This document shows, one piece after another, positions 1 through 9,889 of a stretch of DNA of 64,000 nt (within the stretch, counting starts at the first letter, position 1; every line of letters starts with the position of its first letter). The translations under genes were made by a program, and so were the position numbers. The notes beneath the pieces were generated by a model. It was not told the origin of the DNA and searched no databases. It saw nothing but the letters and a program-made list of their open reading frames with translations. Source of the DNA: Phocoena phocoena (taxonomy: Eukaryota > Chordata > Mammalia > Artiodactyla > Phocoenidae); NCBI RefSeq assembly GCF_963924675.1, contig NC_089220.1:48866639-48930638 (forward strand). The letters are read 5' to 3'.

Positions 1-755
1 GGAAGAATCATTTATGACATGAGATTTCAAACAAAAATCAGTTACATTTTCAGTCCAACACAGACAGGTACATTAACCATGTTGCTTCTGTTCTTTAAAA
101 CACAAAATAGGAATAGGAACAAGGAACTGAAACATGAATCACTGTGTTGTCTCACTGTAGTCTGTGCTAATTAGATTCTATCAGAAAGAGCAGGTGCCTT
201 ATTTGGGTTGGGCATGGTGGCTCAGTGGGGGAATTCTGACAGTTCAATTCAGAGGTGTAAGGAAAAGGTCCTAAAGATGAACTTTCTTTTTCAAAATACT
301 GCTTAGGGATGATCATGCCCCCACTCCCAGATCCAGAGCATTATCGCTTACACTCTCCATCCTCCAAAGGCAAGTGTGGTAAGAGGACAGGAAGAGACAG
401 CTTAGCCACACCAGGATGAGTCCATGGTGGCCTCAGCAAAACTCAGTATTCCCAGAGGTCTCTCAAATGACCCGTGAGGCCTTGCTCCCCAAGAAAGATT
501 CAGAAAATGTGCCAGTTATGCCCAATCCTACTGCTCCATAGCAAGCTGCTATGGAGAAATGTACCCTCTACCTACATATAAAGCTCAGTGGTTAGTCATG
601 TCATTAGGCTCATTGTTCATCCATACTATTCGTACAAAAAGCTATCAGACAGGTGGAATAATTCAATCACATTAAATCAAGAACTTAAATCTAAAGGTAG
701 CATGAGTAGGTCTATGGTTGAGGCTTCTCATCCAAATGCTAAGCTCAAATGATAG

Positions 756-961
756 GGACTTCCCTGGTAGTCCAGTGGTTAAAACTCCACACTCCCAATG
801 CAGGGGGCCTGGATTTGATCCCTGGTCAGGGAACTAGATCCCGTGTGCCGCAACTAAGAGCCCATATGCCTCAACTAAAGACGCCACATGCCGCAACTAA
901 GACCTGGCACGGCCAAATAAATAAATAAATATTTTAAAAAACAAAAACAAACAAAAAACCC
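756..961 (+). repeat. CHR-type SINE (tRNA-Glu-derived), diverged
   Basis: The head GGACTTCCCTGG and B-box-like GATTTGATCCC are present, with an AAATAAATAAAT tail. The flanking TSD CTCAAATGATAG lies at 744-755 and 962-973. It sits in TMX1 intron 4. Confidence 0.9.
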
Positions 962-973
962 CTCAAATGATAG

Positions 974-1287
974 TTTTACCTATTATATCGCTCACACTCT
1001 TAGGGGAATTTATTAGTTTTTGATGATACAAATGACCATATTTACAGAACTAAAATATTCCTAAAAAGACTTTCAGCTTAGTTCTATAGACTGCCTCCTT
1101 CTACATTAACAAGGATCACAGTATCCACTGGACTTAGAAGATAAAGTCAAACTGAAAATAACACATAGTAAATCTGAACATATCTTAAGAGTCCTAGAAT
1201 TAAAACTAAGTAAGTATCCTTTATTTACATGAAATATATGTCCCAATTAATCCTGAAATAAATAAGAGAAAAACCCCTCATACTTAC
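974..1287. other. TMX1 intron 4 sequence, nothing recognised
   Basis: AT-rich sequence between a SINE and exon 4. The 740 bp left of the SINE (1-743) are likewise intronic without a confident feature. Confidence 0.6.
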
Positions 1288-1416
1288 AGAACAGAACCTG
1301 GACCAACCCATGATGAAACAGGTTCAATACTCTTCCACTCTTTTTCACTTATAAAGTTTATGAAGTCCTTCTTAGTCCTTGGGCCCTGATAACGCCTAAA
1401 TTCACCATTTTTACAA
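1288..1416 (-). CDS. TMX1: TMX1 coding exon 4: end of thioredoxin domain and juxtamembrane stretch
   Basis: This 129-bp exon completes His105 and encodes residues 106-147 plus two bases of Leu148. It contains the last strand and helix of the thioredoxin fold (CKNGEFRRYQGPRT, KKDFINFISEKEW) and the linker EPVSSWVGPGSVL that leads towards the membrane helix. The acceptor is cttctttag and the donor gtaagtatg on the minus strand. The next exon, which should begin with the last base of Leu148, is not in the window. No disabling change is visible. Confidence 0.95.
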
Positions 1417-2779
1417 CTAAAGAAGATCACAAGTAAATATTAATCAGCACCAAATAAATAAACTTTGTTTTGCTATTTCTATAACCTCATTTTACAATCA
1501 ATCCTAATCTTCAAAATCATCAGCAATGCAGAAGTAGCAAATTACACTAATTACCGACCCTTGACATCTTAGCCCCAAATTTAATTAAACATTGAGGTTA
1601 TACTTTTAAACAATCGTAAGTCTTAAGACTGTTATTGTTACTCTTCCTAATAATAAAACTATGAAACACAGTAAGTAATTATATGTCAATTATGTCTCAA
1701 TAAAAAACTGGGGAGAAAAAGAAATGCAGTACGTAGATATATCTCAGAAAATTACTTTTAAGCCACAATACACACATTAAAGAGATGACTTCATGAAAAA
1801 GCAGTTAGAATCGCATCTGACGTTTATTATTTATTAGCTATTGTTAAAGAACTTTCACAGCCATCATGCTTTAAGTCGCTGGAGGCATCTGATGCAGTGA
1901 CTATTCGGCTTTGCATTCTTTCTGACACCCACCTCCTCCTTCCCATTCCTAATGCATGGAGCTCTGTCATAGGATCGTAAGTGCTCTCCCTGTTCCCACA
2001 TCTTCACCATTTCTAAACTACCTTAAACAGTACTGCCAGTCTAACTCTACTCAATCAACACTTCAATTTTTATCACTTAAGCGCAAAAACTTTCCATAGC
2101 TCCCCACTACCTACAGTAAGATTAGAGGATCCTTTATCCACCCAGAGCCAAAGACAACAAGGAAGCCCCCACTCAAAAACCCAAAGTTTTGCGGAGAAAA
2201 TGACATTTGAGCTGTTTTTGAAGGATAGGTAGGATTTCAGCAGGCAGAAATTAGGGGAATGGGCATGATAAACAACGTTACTAAAAGAAAAAGGCAGGAA
2301 ATTCCAGAAAATTTCAGGGGGTGTTGAGACAAGAGGGAGACTGACTAGCCAGTTAAGGGGCATGTGGAGAAAAGGACTGAGTAAAAACGGAGAGAAGCAC
2401 TTACAGAGACAGAGAAGAGACATTTAAACATATACAAAGGGAGTCGTGGCAAATAGAAAGGTACAGGGAAACAGATACAAACATGAAAAAAAGACAAGGA
2501 AAATCAAGATACACACAGAACCGCCGACTTCTTGTTTGTGTAACTTTTAAGTGAAGGAGAGAAGTGCCTCCTGGCATTCAACCCACCAGCTAGATGAACA
2601 TTAAGGTTCAGGGCAGATAAAGAGATTTAAGATTTCTTATGGCCAGTTCAGAAGATAAAGACAAATGAAAAAACCTGACACTGAACACTACATAATCTTG
2701 TTTATTCTGACTTAACAACCATTTCACCTACCACTGTCCCCAAGGCTGAGCAACAGCACTTTCTAATAGCTAATGTTTG
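1417..2779. other. TMX1 intron 3, distal part, no confident feature
   Basis: AT-rich intronic DNA. Open frames here, such as 2073-2423 minus, lack any protein signature. Confidence 0.6.
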
Positions 2780-3140
2780 AACATACCATGCTCCTAATTA
2801 TAACTGCTTATGAGACTGTTCTCAGGATGGAATGCTTACTCTGCACTCTTGAAAATGCTACCTCCAAAGTTGAGTTTAAACCCCATATTCTCCAGGAACC
2901 AGTCCAAAGCAGCGATTTTTTTCCCTTACCAAATTCCCTACAGTACTTACCACAACTCTGCGCTCATAATCACTTACTAGCTGAATGGTATCACACCATT
3001 TCTCGTGCACATCATCTTCTAAAACAATTACAAATCTTTGGGATCACAGATTGTTTCATGCATCATTCATCTATCTAAAGGCACCTAGAATAGCACTAAG
3101 CAAAGTAAGCCTTCTAGTAAACTTATTGAATATAATGCTC
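2780..3140 (+). repeat. Probable L2 LINE 3' fragment
   Basis: The end resembles the L2 3' terminus: GGCACCTAGAATAGCACTAAG near 3079, then TTATTGAATATAATG. It is heavily diverged and lies within TMX1 intron 3. Confidence 0.4.
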
Positions 3141-3225
3141 TTTAAACATGATCTAGGCTAGAGGTCTACTATTCTGATTACACTATGACGCATCTTTCAT
3201 AACTACAGAATCTTCAAATACTTAC

Positions 3226-3271
3226 TGATAAACAGTAGGAAGAGCACTTATGATAAATCGTCCGCTTAGTC
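3226..3271 (-). CDS. TMX1: TMX1 coding exon 3: cis-proline segment
   Basis: This 46-bp micro-exon completes Gly90 and encodes LSGRFIISALPTVY plus two bases of His105. Pro101 in ALPT is the conserved cis-proline that sits opposite the CPAC motif and shapes the substrate-binding face of thioredoxin folds. The acceptor is atttgtag and the donor gtaagtat on the minus strand. The exon is too short to be found by ORF length; it was located by matching the conserved protein between exons 2 and 4. Both phases fit. Confidence 0.95.
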
Positions 3272-3744
3272 CTACAAATGATAAAGAAAGATTAGAAATA
3301 AATACAAGAAAGAACACACAGCAGGTTTTATATGGGCCAATCACTTACCACTTAAAAGCTGACTCTGAATTACTTGAATACTAATAGGCAAAGAATATGA
3401 AATTATACCTAAAAATAGTTGAGCTCTGTAATATAAACAATGAAAGAAATTCCAATTACGTACTTAAAGCAACTGAAAAAAAACCCTACTATACATTATC
3501 TCCATTTAAAAGTATGTAAAATCTGAATATTGAAGACATTTGTGAATATATATGTATAAACATTTGGTCAATTATACTACTATAAGATTACTAGCTGAGT
3601 CATGGGACAGCACAATATAACTGCGGTCTTAGGTCTAAAATCAAATGAAACTGCATTTGATAATCAAAAAGCAAACACAGAGTTTCTAAGGTATTGTTAA
3701 AAATGGAAAATATTATGAATCTTCCAAAAGGTGGGCAATAACAG

Positions 3745-3945
3745 CATCAGCTAACATTATCAACCATGTGTTAAACACTAAAATAACTAAGAACCAATCT
3801 ATGACTCAGTTTTATGATCTGTAAAACGGGGATACTATTTATCCCACAACGCTGTATAAGGACTACATAATAAATGCAAAACACTTGGAGCAGTACCTGT
3901 AACAGTAAGTGCTCACCAAATATTAGCGATTATTACCATTTGGGA
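3745..3945 (+). repeat. MIR SINE, diverged
   Basis: The MIR core-like segment CAGTTTTATGATCTGTAAAA, then a decayed AAGTGCTCACCAAATATTAG 3' end. It lies in TMX1 intron 2. Confidence 0.6.
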
Positions 3946-4608
3946 TGGGGCAGAATCAAGAATCCAGGTTTACTGTGATCAAGAACAGGTAAGAAGCATC
4001 TGTAAGGGCAGGGCCTGACACTTCTCCAGGGAGCCAAGTCAGGAGGCCACAACCATGAGGGCTTTGTAATTAACAGCCAATGTTCTCAAATCACAGTTAA
4101 AGGATTAAATTTGAAACCCAATTGCAGAGATTTAGACGACTCACACAGGGAATGTGACCTTGACTCTACAAAGAACCTCAACCACATGCTCCTTATTCTG
4201 AAGCTTGGTACAGATGCAAATGCTGGGTTAACCAAAGTCCACCTGAGCCACAATGTTCTAGGGCTTCTCACAGACGTCTTACATACTAGTCTGGGGCCTG
4301 AGATGCAAAGGAAAAACGATCACAGGCAGTTATGTGAGGGAAGAGTGGGGGGAGGGAGATGTCTCCAAGGTCCCTTAGAGCAATACAGAAAAGAAGTAAG
4401 CTGCCATACCCAACCAGGGAATCTACTTTTTGTGGCACTTCACACTGAGCCCCCATCAGGGAGGTGGGTAAGTCAGCCTAACCAGCTGAAGACAGTTCTG
4501 TTTTTAAAAACTAGTGAAAGGTAGAGTTAAGATCATGCAATGTGGAAAACAGACCAACAGATCATCCCAATCTGCAACAAAACAAAATTAACCAAAGACT
4601 TACAGTAC

Positions 4609-4724
4609 CTGGCTGCTCTGTGACATCTACTTTTGCAACATTAACCTCAAGATCTTCTCCCCATTCGGCAAAACTTTCCCATTCTGGTTGAAGATTCTGA
4701 CAAGCAGGACACCATGGAGCATAA
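4609..4724 (-). CDS. TMX1: TMX1 coding exon 2: CPAC active site of the thioredoxin domain
   Basis: This 116-bp exon completes Phe51 and encodes residues 52-89 plus one base of Gly90. It holds the redox centre YAPWCPACQ. Cys56 and Cys59 form the CPAC motif that distinguishes TMX1 from the CGHC of classical PDI; the N-terminal cysteine attacks substrate disulfides in the ER lumen. The stretch NVAKVDVTEQP follows, the usual strand and turn of the fold. The acceptor reads tttcttag and the donor gtactgtaag on the minus strand. No stop or frameshift occurs, and the phase fits both neighbouring exons. Exon identity is very secure because of the active-site sequence; the exact donor is inferred from phase and the GT. 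Confidence 0.96.
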
Positions 4725-4998
4725 CTAAGAAATAGTTTTTTAAAAAGTTAAACACTCTAATATCATATTGGGATAAAAATTCTAAAATGTGTAACTTGTG
4801 AAGAATATTTTATACTAAAAACAAGATAACAAAGTGGTTAATTTTGTGAAGATGAAAAGGTTTTAAGTGTGAGTCAAACACTCTGGAAATCAAGAACTAT
4901 GAATTGATAATGCTAATCACAGAAAAGTAATTCTGAGAATAAGTTTTTAATACACAAGGCCTTTTTCAAGTGCAAGACAGCTCTTTAAAAACCTTTGG

Positions 4999-5230
4999 GG
5001 GCTTCCCTGGTGGCGCAGTGGCTGAGAGTCCGCCTGCCGATGCAGGGGACATGGGTCCAAGGGACACGGGTTCGTGCCCCAGTCTGGGAATATCCCACAT
5101 GCCGCAGAGCGGCTAGGCTCGTGAGCCATGCCCTCTGAGCCTGCGCGTCCAGAGCCTGTGCTCTGCAACGGGAGAGGCCACAACAGCGAGAGGCCCGCGT
5201 ACAGCAAAAAAAAAAAGAAAAAAAAAAAAA
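4999..5230 (+). repeat. CHR SINE, short form, nearly intact
   Basis: The head GGCTTCCCTGGTGGCGCAGT, a B box (GGTTCGTGCCC) and a body ending in GAGAGGCCCGCGTAC precede a poly-A tail. The TSD AAAAACCTTTGG flanks it at 4987-4998 and 5226-5237. About 19 bp near 5050-5075 are duplicated (GGGACATGGGTCCAA then GGGACACGGGTTCG). It lies in TMX1 intron 1. Confidence 0.95.
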
Positions 5231-5237
5231 CCTTTGG

Positions 5238-6650
5238 ATTTCTCTTATTATAAGGTGGGCAGAAAGCTCAAAGCCAAATTTGGAGTTCATCAGTTTTAAC
5301 AATGGTATGTGCAGGAGTCACAAGTGCCAAGGTGCTAGTAAAAAAAGAGGAAGCACCCACGGCTGTGGTGAACAGGAAACACGTGCCTCATCTTAAGGAA
5401 GGAAACACTACATAGCTTGACAGGTCCAGGACAGCTGGCCCAGTGCAGCAGGCTATTCCAATTTAAAAGGAGCTGAAAATCTGCATTTTTATGTAAAAAT
5501 GCTACCTCAAAACTTAACCCAGACACAAACACTAGGCAGGCCAAATGAAATTCTCTGCCCAGACCTTGGTCAATCTCGGGTTTATAAATCTGTGGCCAAG
5601 CATATTAGCATTTTAATTACTCTTCCGGTATTCAGTCTTAAAAGGCCCTGAATCTTTCCTAGGATTTGATTTTTCCCATTTTATTGTATATTATCTCATA
5701 ATTTACCTCAGTTTTTTTTAATGGAACCAGGAAGAATAAAGCCTGTACCTGTTAAACACAAGAGTACAGTTTCTGTACTTCATTCTATTTTCTTGACTTA
5801 TTTTATGAAAATAAAATTCCTAAAAGTAATATGCATTGTGGAACAAGACTAGTACCATACACAAAAGCCAAAGTCCGTAACAATAAATTGAATTACAATG
5901 AAAATATCTCTGTAACATAACTCCTGATCAGGGCAGATTTAATGCAGATAACTAACTTGCAGTAAGAGCTGACTATCATTAGAAATACTAGATCCTTTTT
6001 CAAGTTTCTTTTGTTTCTTCGGTGCTTTTTAGAGACAACTTCATATTCAGTAGGCTAGGGGAAAAAAATACTACGGTATGCTCTTAATTTCATACAGATG
6101 CTCTAATTCAAATCCCCAAATACTTCACTTCTGACTGCTGTATTGATATAGTTTGATCAAATGAGTTAATAAAAATGTCCTTGAGTAATACTTGATTTAA
6201 TTTGCATAAAAGTTCATAATCACAATTGCTCAACACATTATTTACGAAACTGTGAATATTTTATGGGCACTATCTAAAACAAGGTACTGAGGACAATGAA
6301 ACCCAAATGCTGTCCCTGGTTATATTTCCTCTCCCCTGCATCTTCAACGGTGCCTGAAAATTCATTTCACTGAGTTACAGATTATATGCATACTATATAA
6401 ACATTTCTCCTATTGTATCCTGCATATAGATGTTCTATGCCTTGTTTGACTTTATGACTCAGGAGTTACTGATGTGACCTTGTGGGTTCTTCCTTGGGGA
6501 TGTCCACCTCCACCTCCCTCCTTAACTGGCAACCCAACCACCCAGAAAAGCACCCGCCTGAACCCCGTTAAGGAAGGGGGTTATTCTAACAACATCTGCA
6601 TGTCTACTCTGTGTTAGTTTCTGGAGACAATAAGAAAGCCACTATGGCAA
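5238..6650. other. TMX1 intron 1, no confident feature
   Basis: AT-rich intronic DNA without a recognisable repeat or exon. Confidence 0.55.
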
Positions 6651-6659
6651 TACCTGGAC

Positions 6660-6800
6660 ATATTAATTAAAGCTTTTAGATATGTCTCTCATCTGTAAAA
6701 TGCGGGAAATAATACCTATCTTATAGAATTTGTAAAGAATTAAATATGATAACGTATGTAAAGAGCTTAGAAGTGTTTAGTACAGTTAACAGCCCGTAAT
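6660..6800 (+). repeat. MIR SINE fragment
   Basis: CTCTCATCTGTAAAATGCGG followed by AATACCTATCTTATAGAATT and GAATTAAATATGATAACGTA is the typical MIR 3' half. Confidence 0.65.
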
Positions 6801-7549
6801 GATGTTTTTCACTAATGAATAATGACTAGTACCACTAATAATACTGCCACCACGGTCACCACCACCACCAATTTAGTGACTAAAGCAAAGGCAGACAGTT
6901 TATTATCTACCGATGCAGAAGGGACGTTATTATAACAGAATCACCACAGACACATGGTTTTATCTGAACAATAAGTGACGAACTGACGCTCTTTTAAGAG
7001 TTTATAATCACACTCATACATTAATTTTTTTAATGCAATACCATTTAGAGAAGCATAAGAGTTATAACCCAAGACATTCAGTACTTTGCAAAAACACACA
7101 CCCAAAAGAAAAATGAAACGTGGGCAAAGAAAAAACAACAACAAATGATAAAGGGAACGCAGATGTCTAAATAACGCAACTTGAATTTACTTGGCATTTA
7201 CAATAAAAATATGCCTAATCCATAAAATAACATTTAAAATAAACTAAAAGAGTCTCAAATTCTAACACTGTAAGTGGACTACTTTTTAAGGATAATGAGA
7301 CAAAAAGAGAGGAGAGGTTCACTCAATTTCCTCCTTTGTAGAGTCTGGTGAAATAAGTCTGTTAAGTCTGTGAAGACTCATTCCAAAATAAATAATTGTA
7401 TAGGAACTAGACAGACCAACCACCCTAAACTCCAAAGCCATGAAGAAAGAGAATTCAAAGCTGAAAGTAACCTCACAGGCGCACCTCAGTCCTAGCAATC
7501 GAACTAGGGTGCACACTTTAGAAGAAACTTAACAGAGTATCCCCCGGTC
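6801..7549. other. TMX1 intron 1, 5' part
   Basis: It holds a short ACC-rich run at 6845-6870 (ACCACCACGGTCACCACC and similar) and otherwise nothing recognised up to the CpG island. Confidence 0.55.
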
Positions 7550-7764
7550 AGAAACGAGGAGGGGGTGGGACCACGACTGCGGAGGATCCCAAGAGGAGTT
7601 AGGGGATCGCTAGGAGTCGGGGGCTCCCGCCCCGCGCCTCAGAGTCGCAGTCCCGGGTAGTTTGGGACTTGCATGAGACGAACGGGGATGAAATCGGGGG
7701 TCCAGACTTGGAACTAGGACCCCGGCCCACCGAGGGGGCCCCGAGACCACCGCCCCGCACTCAC

Positions 7765-7916
7765 AATTCTATCATCCACTCTCCTTCCAGCAACTCTCTC
7801 CAGTTCTCGTCCGTGATGATCCGCACGTCGCTCCGCCGCCCGTGGGTCCAGGGAGCCCCCCAAAGCAATAGCAGCAGCACTGCCACGGGGACTCTGAGAC
7901 TCCCGGAGGGCGCCAT
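7765..7916 (-). CDS. TMX1: TMX1 coding exon 1: signal peptide and start of thioredoxin domain
   Basis: The exon encodes residues 1-50 plus two bases of codon 51 (Phe). The start ATG occupies 7916-7914 and has a strong Kozak context (G at -3, G at +4). Residues 1-26 form a classical signal peptide: MAPSGSLRVP, a Val/Leu-rich core, then WGAPWTHG before the mature Arg-Arg-Ser. Residues 27-50 begin the luminal thioredoxin fold (TDENWRELLEGEWMIE). The donor is gtgagtg, read on the minus strand just left of 7765. The reading frame stays open upstream to an in-frame ATG at 8012-8010, which would add 32 Arg/Ala-rich residues in front of the signal peptide. I chose the inner ATG because it matches the known TMX1 N-terminus and puts the signal sequence at the start. 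GC content is high because the exon lies in the CpG island. Confidence 0.96.
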
Positions 7917-8005
7917 GTCGGCCGCTCGCCCACCCACAACGAGCGCGGCAGCCCTCACTTCGCGAAGCAGCTCCGCACTTCCGCCCGCGCGGGCTGATCG
8001 GCTCG

Positions 8006-8143
8006 TGCGCATGAGCGTGGCGGCGCTCGCGCGCGCGCGCGCGCGCGCGCCTTAAGAACTCTCAATGCGCATGACGAAGCCAGGTCCTAGTGGGTTGGTG
8101 GAGCAGAGAAAAAGGGAGCGCTCCTGTTCCCTAGTGCGCATGA
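8006..8143. promoter_or_regulatory. Three NRF1-like TGCGCATGA motifs
   Basis: The 9-mer TGCGCATGA occurs exactly at 8006-8014, 8066-8074 and 8135-8143. It matches one arm of the NRF1 palindrome (TGCGCATGCGC), which is common in CpG-island promoters. Spacing is 60 and 69 bp, all just upstream of TMX1 exon 1. Binding is an inference. Confidence 0.5.
8028..8050. repeat. Pure (CG)n dinucleotide run in the TMX1 promoter
   Basis: Twenty-three consecutive alternating C and G bases lie 112-134 bp upstream of the TMX1 start codon. Perfect CG alternation is the best Z-DNA-forming sequence and is rare in mammals because methylated CpG decays. Confidence 0.95.
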
Positions 8144-8227
8144 CAGAAAGGGGGTCTCTCGTCCTGTCTTCTGCTACGCTCTAAACCGTTTTGGAGGAAC
8201 AGTGAACGGAGGGCGTGGTATAGAAAG

Positions 8228-8324
8228 GGGGGCGGGACTTCGGAGAGGAACGGCTTAAAAATTTGCCTCAGGATTTTGGCGCCGGATGATTGGCATTTAT
8301 ACTTAACGGAGGCAGTGGGTAAGT
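8228..8324 (+). promoter_or_regulatory. Possible divergent promoter module and splice donor facing right
   Basis: A GC box (8228-8236), an E2F-like TTTGGCGCC (8275-8283) and an ATTGG (inverted CCAAT, 8289-8293) are followed at 8315-8324 by GTGG|GTAAGT, a near-ideal 5' splice site on the plus strand. This arrangement would suit a short divergent non-coding transcript leaving the CpG island away from TMX1. No coding potential follows. It is an inference from motifs only. Confidence 0.3.
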
Positions 8325-8548
8325 TTACACTAAAGAAGTTTCCAGTTAAATGCCCGTCAGAGTTTTCTTTTGTTTCCTTTGAAAATTTTTGTTGGGAAGC
8401 TAATGGATGTTTATGAGTCCGAATATTGGTTTACTTCTGGGAGATTATAGACTGTAAAGGGGTACAAGAGAACCTTATGGGTTCACTTTGTATTCTGTAT
8501 CTTGGTCTGAACAATGCTTACACAGGTCATACCTAAAAAACCATTGAG

Positions 8549-8726
8549 ACTGTATAGCTCAGGGAACTCTACTCAGTGCTCTGTGGTGACTTAAATGGGA
8601 AGGAAATCCAAAAAAAGAGGGGATATATGTATACTTATAGCTGATTCACTTTGCTGTATAGCAGAAACTAACACAACATTGTAAAGCAACTATACTCCAA
8701 TAAAAATTAATTTAATCAAAAAACAC
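8549..8726 (+). repeat. L1 3' end, 178 bp, 5'-truncated
   Basis: TATAGCTCAGGGAACTCTAC, GTATACTTATAGCTGATTCA and AAGCAACTATACTCCAATAA are the 3' UTR of cetartiodactyl L1. The TSD AAAAAACCATTGAG flanks it at 8535-8548 and 8727-8740. Confidence 0.9.
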
Positions 8727-9009
8727 AAAAAACCATTGAGCTGTACATGTTTAGTGCACTTAGGATGTGTATTATGCACTCTAGGATGTATGCGATGCCT
8801 CAGTTTTATGTAATGCAGTAGTTACAGAGATGCTAAATCAGAAATTCAAAATGGAACAAGACGCAGGCTTGTAACGAATATTTAAGGGGTTTTTCCCTCA
8901 AGCATTTGTAAATACAAATCAAAATGTGCAGTCTTTAGAAAGTATTAATCAGTCAAATGAAAATAGTTGCCATTACACCTCCTCACTTCACATTCTCTCC
9001 TAAACTCAA

Positions 9010-9401
9010 TCCAGTTGGCTGATTTCCCCACCCCTTCGCTGAAATGCCCTTTCTAGGACACTAGTAATCTGCGTGTTAACATTATTTTTACTTGACTGCC
9101 AGCAGCATTCTGTCACCACACCCTTCTTGAAAGGCACAGTGTGGTGCCTCACTTGCTTTTTTTTCTCCTCACTAGCTGCTCCTTCTGAAATTCTTGGCCG
9201 TCCTCCCGTACTTGACTTCCAGACATTGGCTTTCCCCAGGATGCTGTACTGGCCCCCCTCCTCTTCATATCCACATGCTCCTCCAGATAACCTCAATTCT
9301 GGCTTTAAAAGCTATCAATATAACTGTCGTTCCAGCCCTGACCTTTCTGGGAACTTCAGACATGTATGTGGTTAAAAAACAAAAGTCAACCAAGTAAATT
9401 T
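9010..9401 (+). repeat. L2 LINE fragment, left part
   Basis: The segment around 9175-9360 (GCTGCTCCTTCTGAAATTCT, then CTCAATTCTGGCTTTAAAAG, then CCAGCCCTGACCTTTCTGGG) matches the L2 region preceding the fragment at 9890-10525. The two look like one element split by later insertions. Confidence 0.5.
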
Positions 9402-9418
9402 AAAGATCTGATTGTCTT

Positions 9419-9608
9419 GGGACTTCCATGGCGGTCCAGTGGTTAAGACTTCGCCTTCTAATGCAGGGGGTGCAAGTTCGATCCCTGGTTGGGTAGCTAA
9501 GATCCCACATGCTTGTGGCCAAAATATCAAAACAAAAAACAGAAGCAATATTGTAACAAATTCAATAAAGACTTTAAAAATGGTCAACATCAAAAAAAAT
9601 CTTAAAAA
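9419..9608 (+). repeat. CHR-type SINE, diverged, inside L2
   Basis: GGACTTCCATGGCGGTCCAG head, B-box-like GTTCGATCCC and an A-rich tail. The 17-bp TSD AAAGATCTGATTGTCTT (9402-9418) recurs with one change at 9609-9625. Confidence 0.9.
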
Positions 9609-9889
9609 AAAGATCTCATTGTCTTTATTTGGTGATTCATGAATCAGGCAGCATCCCATCTAGCAACTAGAAGGGCTCTCCTATAGGTTATACAAAATGG
9701 AAGGCTTTTATAGGAAGAAGGGTGAGGTAAGGGAGTTATTAGCAAAAGAAAAGAAAATTATTTTTTAGGCCTTTTTAGGAGAGGAGAACTGGCAAGGGTT
9801 TTATCATGAGATTGCCTCTTCTTTAAGTCTGGATTTGCTCTCATGGGGGGCAAATGACTCCATTTTAAGACTGTTATTTCTTTTTTAAC

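Larger units (their letters stand above)
1..7990 (-). other. TMX1: TMX1 gene, 5' part (exons 1-4 and introns), cut by left edge
   Basis: This is the 5' half of TMX1, a type I ER-membrane thiol-disulfide oxidoreductase of the PDI family. Four coding exons read right to left and splice into about 148 continuous residues that I recognise as TMX1: signal peptide, thioredoxin domain with CPAC, cis-proline and the juxtamembrane stretch. The human protein is about 280 residues, so the transmembrane helix, cytosolic acidic tail and 3' UTR lie beyond base 1. Introns 1 to 3 are about 3040, 1337 and 1809 bp; intron 4 is open at the window edge. They contain two CHR SINEs, MIRs and an L2 fragment. The right boundary is approximate because the transcription start cannot be read from sequence; it lies in the CpG island upstream of the ATG at 7916. 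Frame, splice sites and spacing are intact, so this is the functional gene and not a retrocopy. Confidence 0.95.
7550..8290. promoter_or_regulatory. TMX1: CpG-island promoter of TMX1
   Basis: GC and CpG density rise sharply between about 7550 and 8290, in strong contrast to the AT-rich flanks. The island covers coding exon 1, the 5' UTR and some 370 bp upstream. No TATA box is evident at a sensible distance, which fits a housekeeping-type dispersed promoter. Recognisable motifs are an ETS-like GCGGAAGT (minus strand, 7976-7984), three TGCGCATGA motifs, GC boxes near 8228-8236, and an E2F-like TTTGGCGCC at 8275-8283. Transcription starts are not defined by sequence alone. Confidence 0.85.

Noticed and set aside
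1..1287. Search for TMX1 exon 5 (membrane helix)
   Set aside because: No matching codons or acceptor were found; the exon must lie left of the window.
4111..4524. 137-codon plus-strand frame in TMX1 intron 2
   Set aside because: No domain, no splice or Kozak support, and it sits inside an intron with MIR-like surroundings.
4999..5075. tRNA-like A and B boxes at SINE heads
   Set aside because: They are the tRNA-Glu-derived promoter of CHR SINEs; no mature tRNA fold or CCA end region is present.
7669..8055. 128-codon plus-strand frame across the TMX1 CpG island
   Set aside because: It is the opposite strand of TMX1 exon 1 and its promoter; high GC keeps frames open and no domain is visible.
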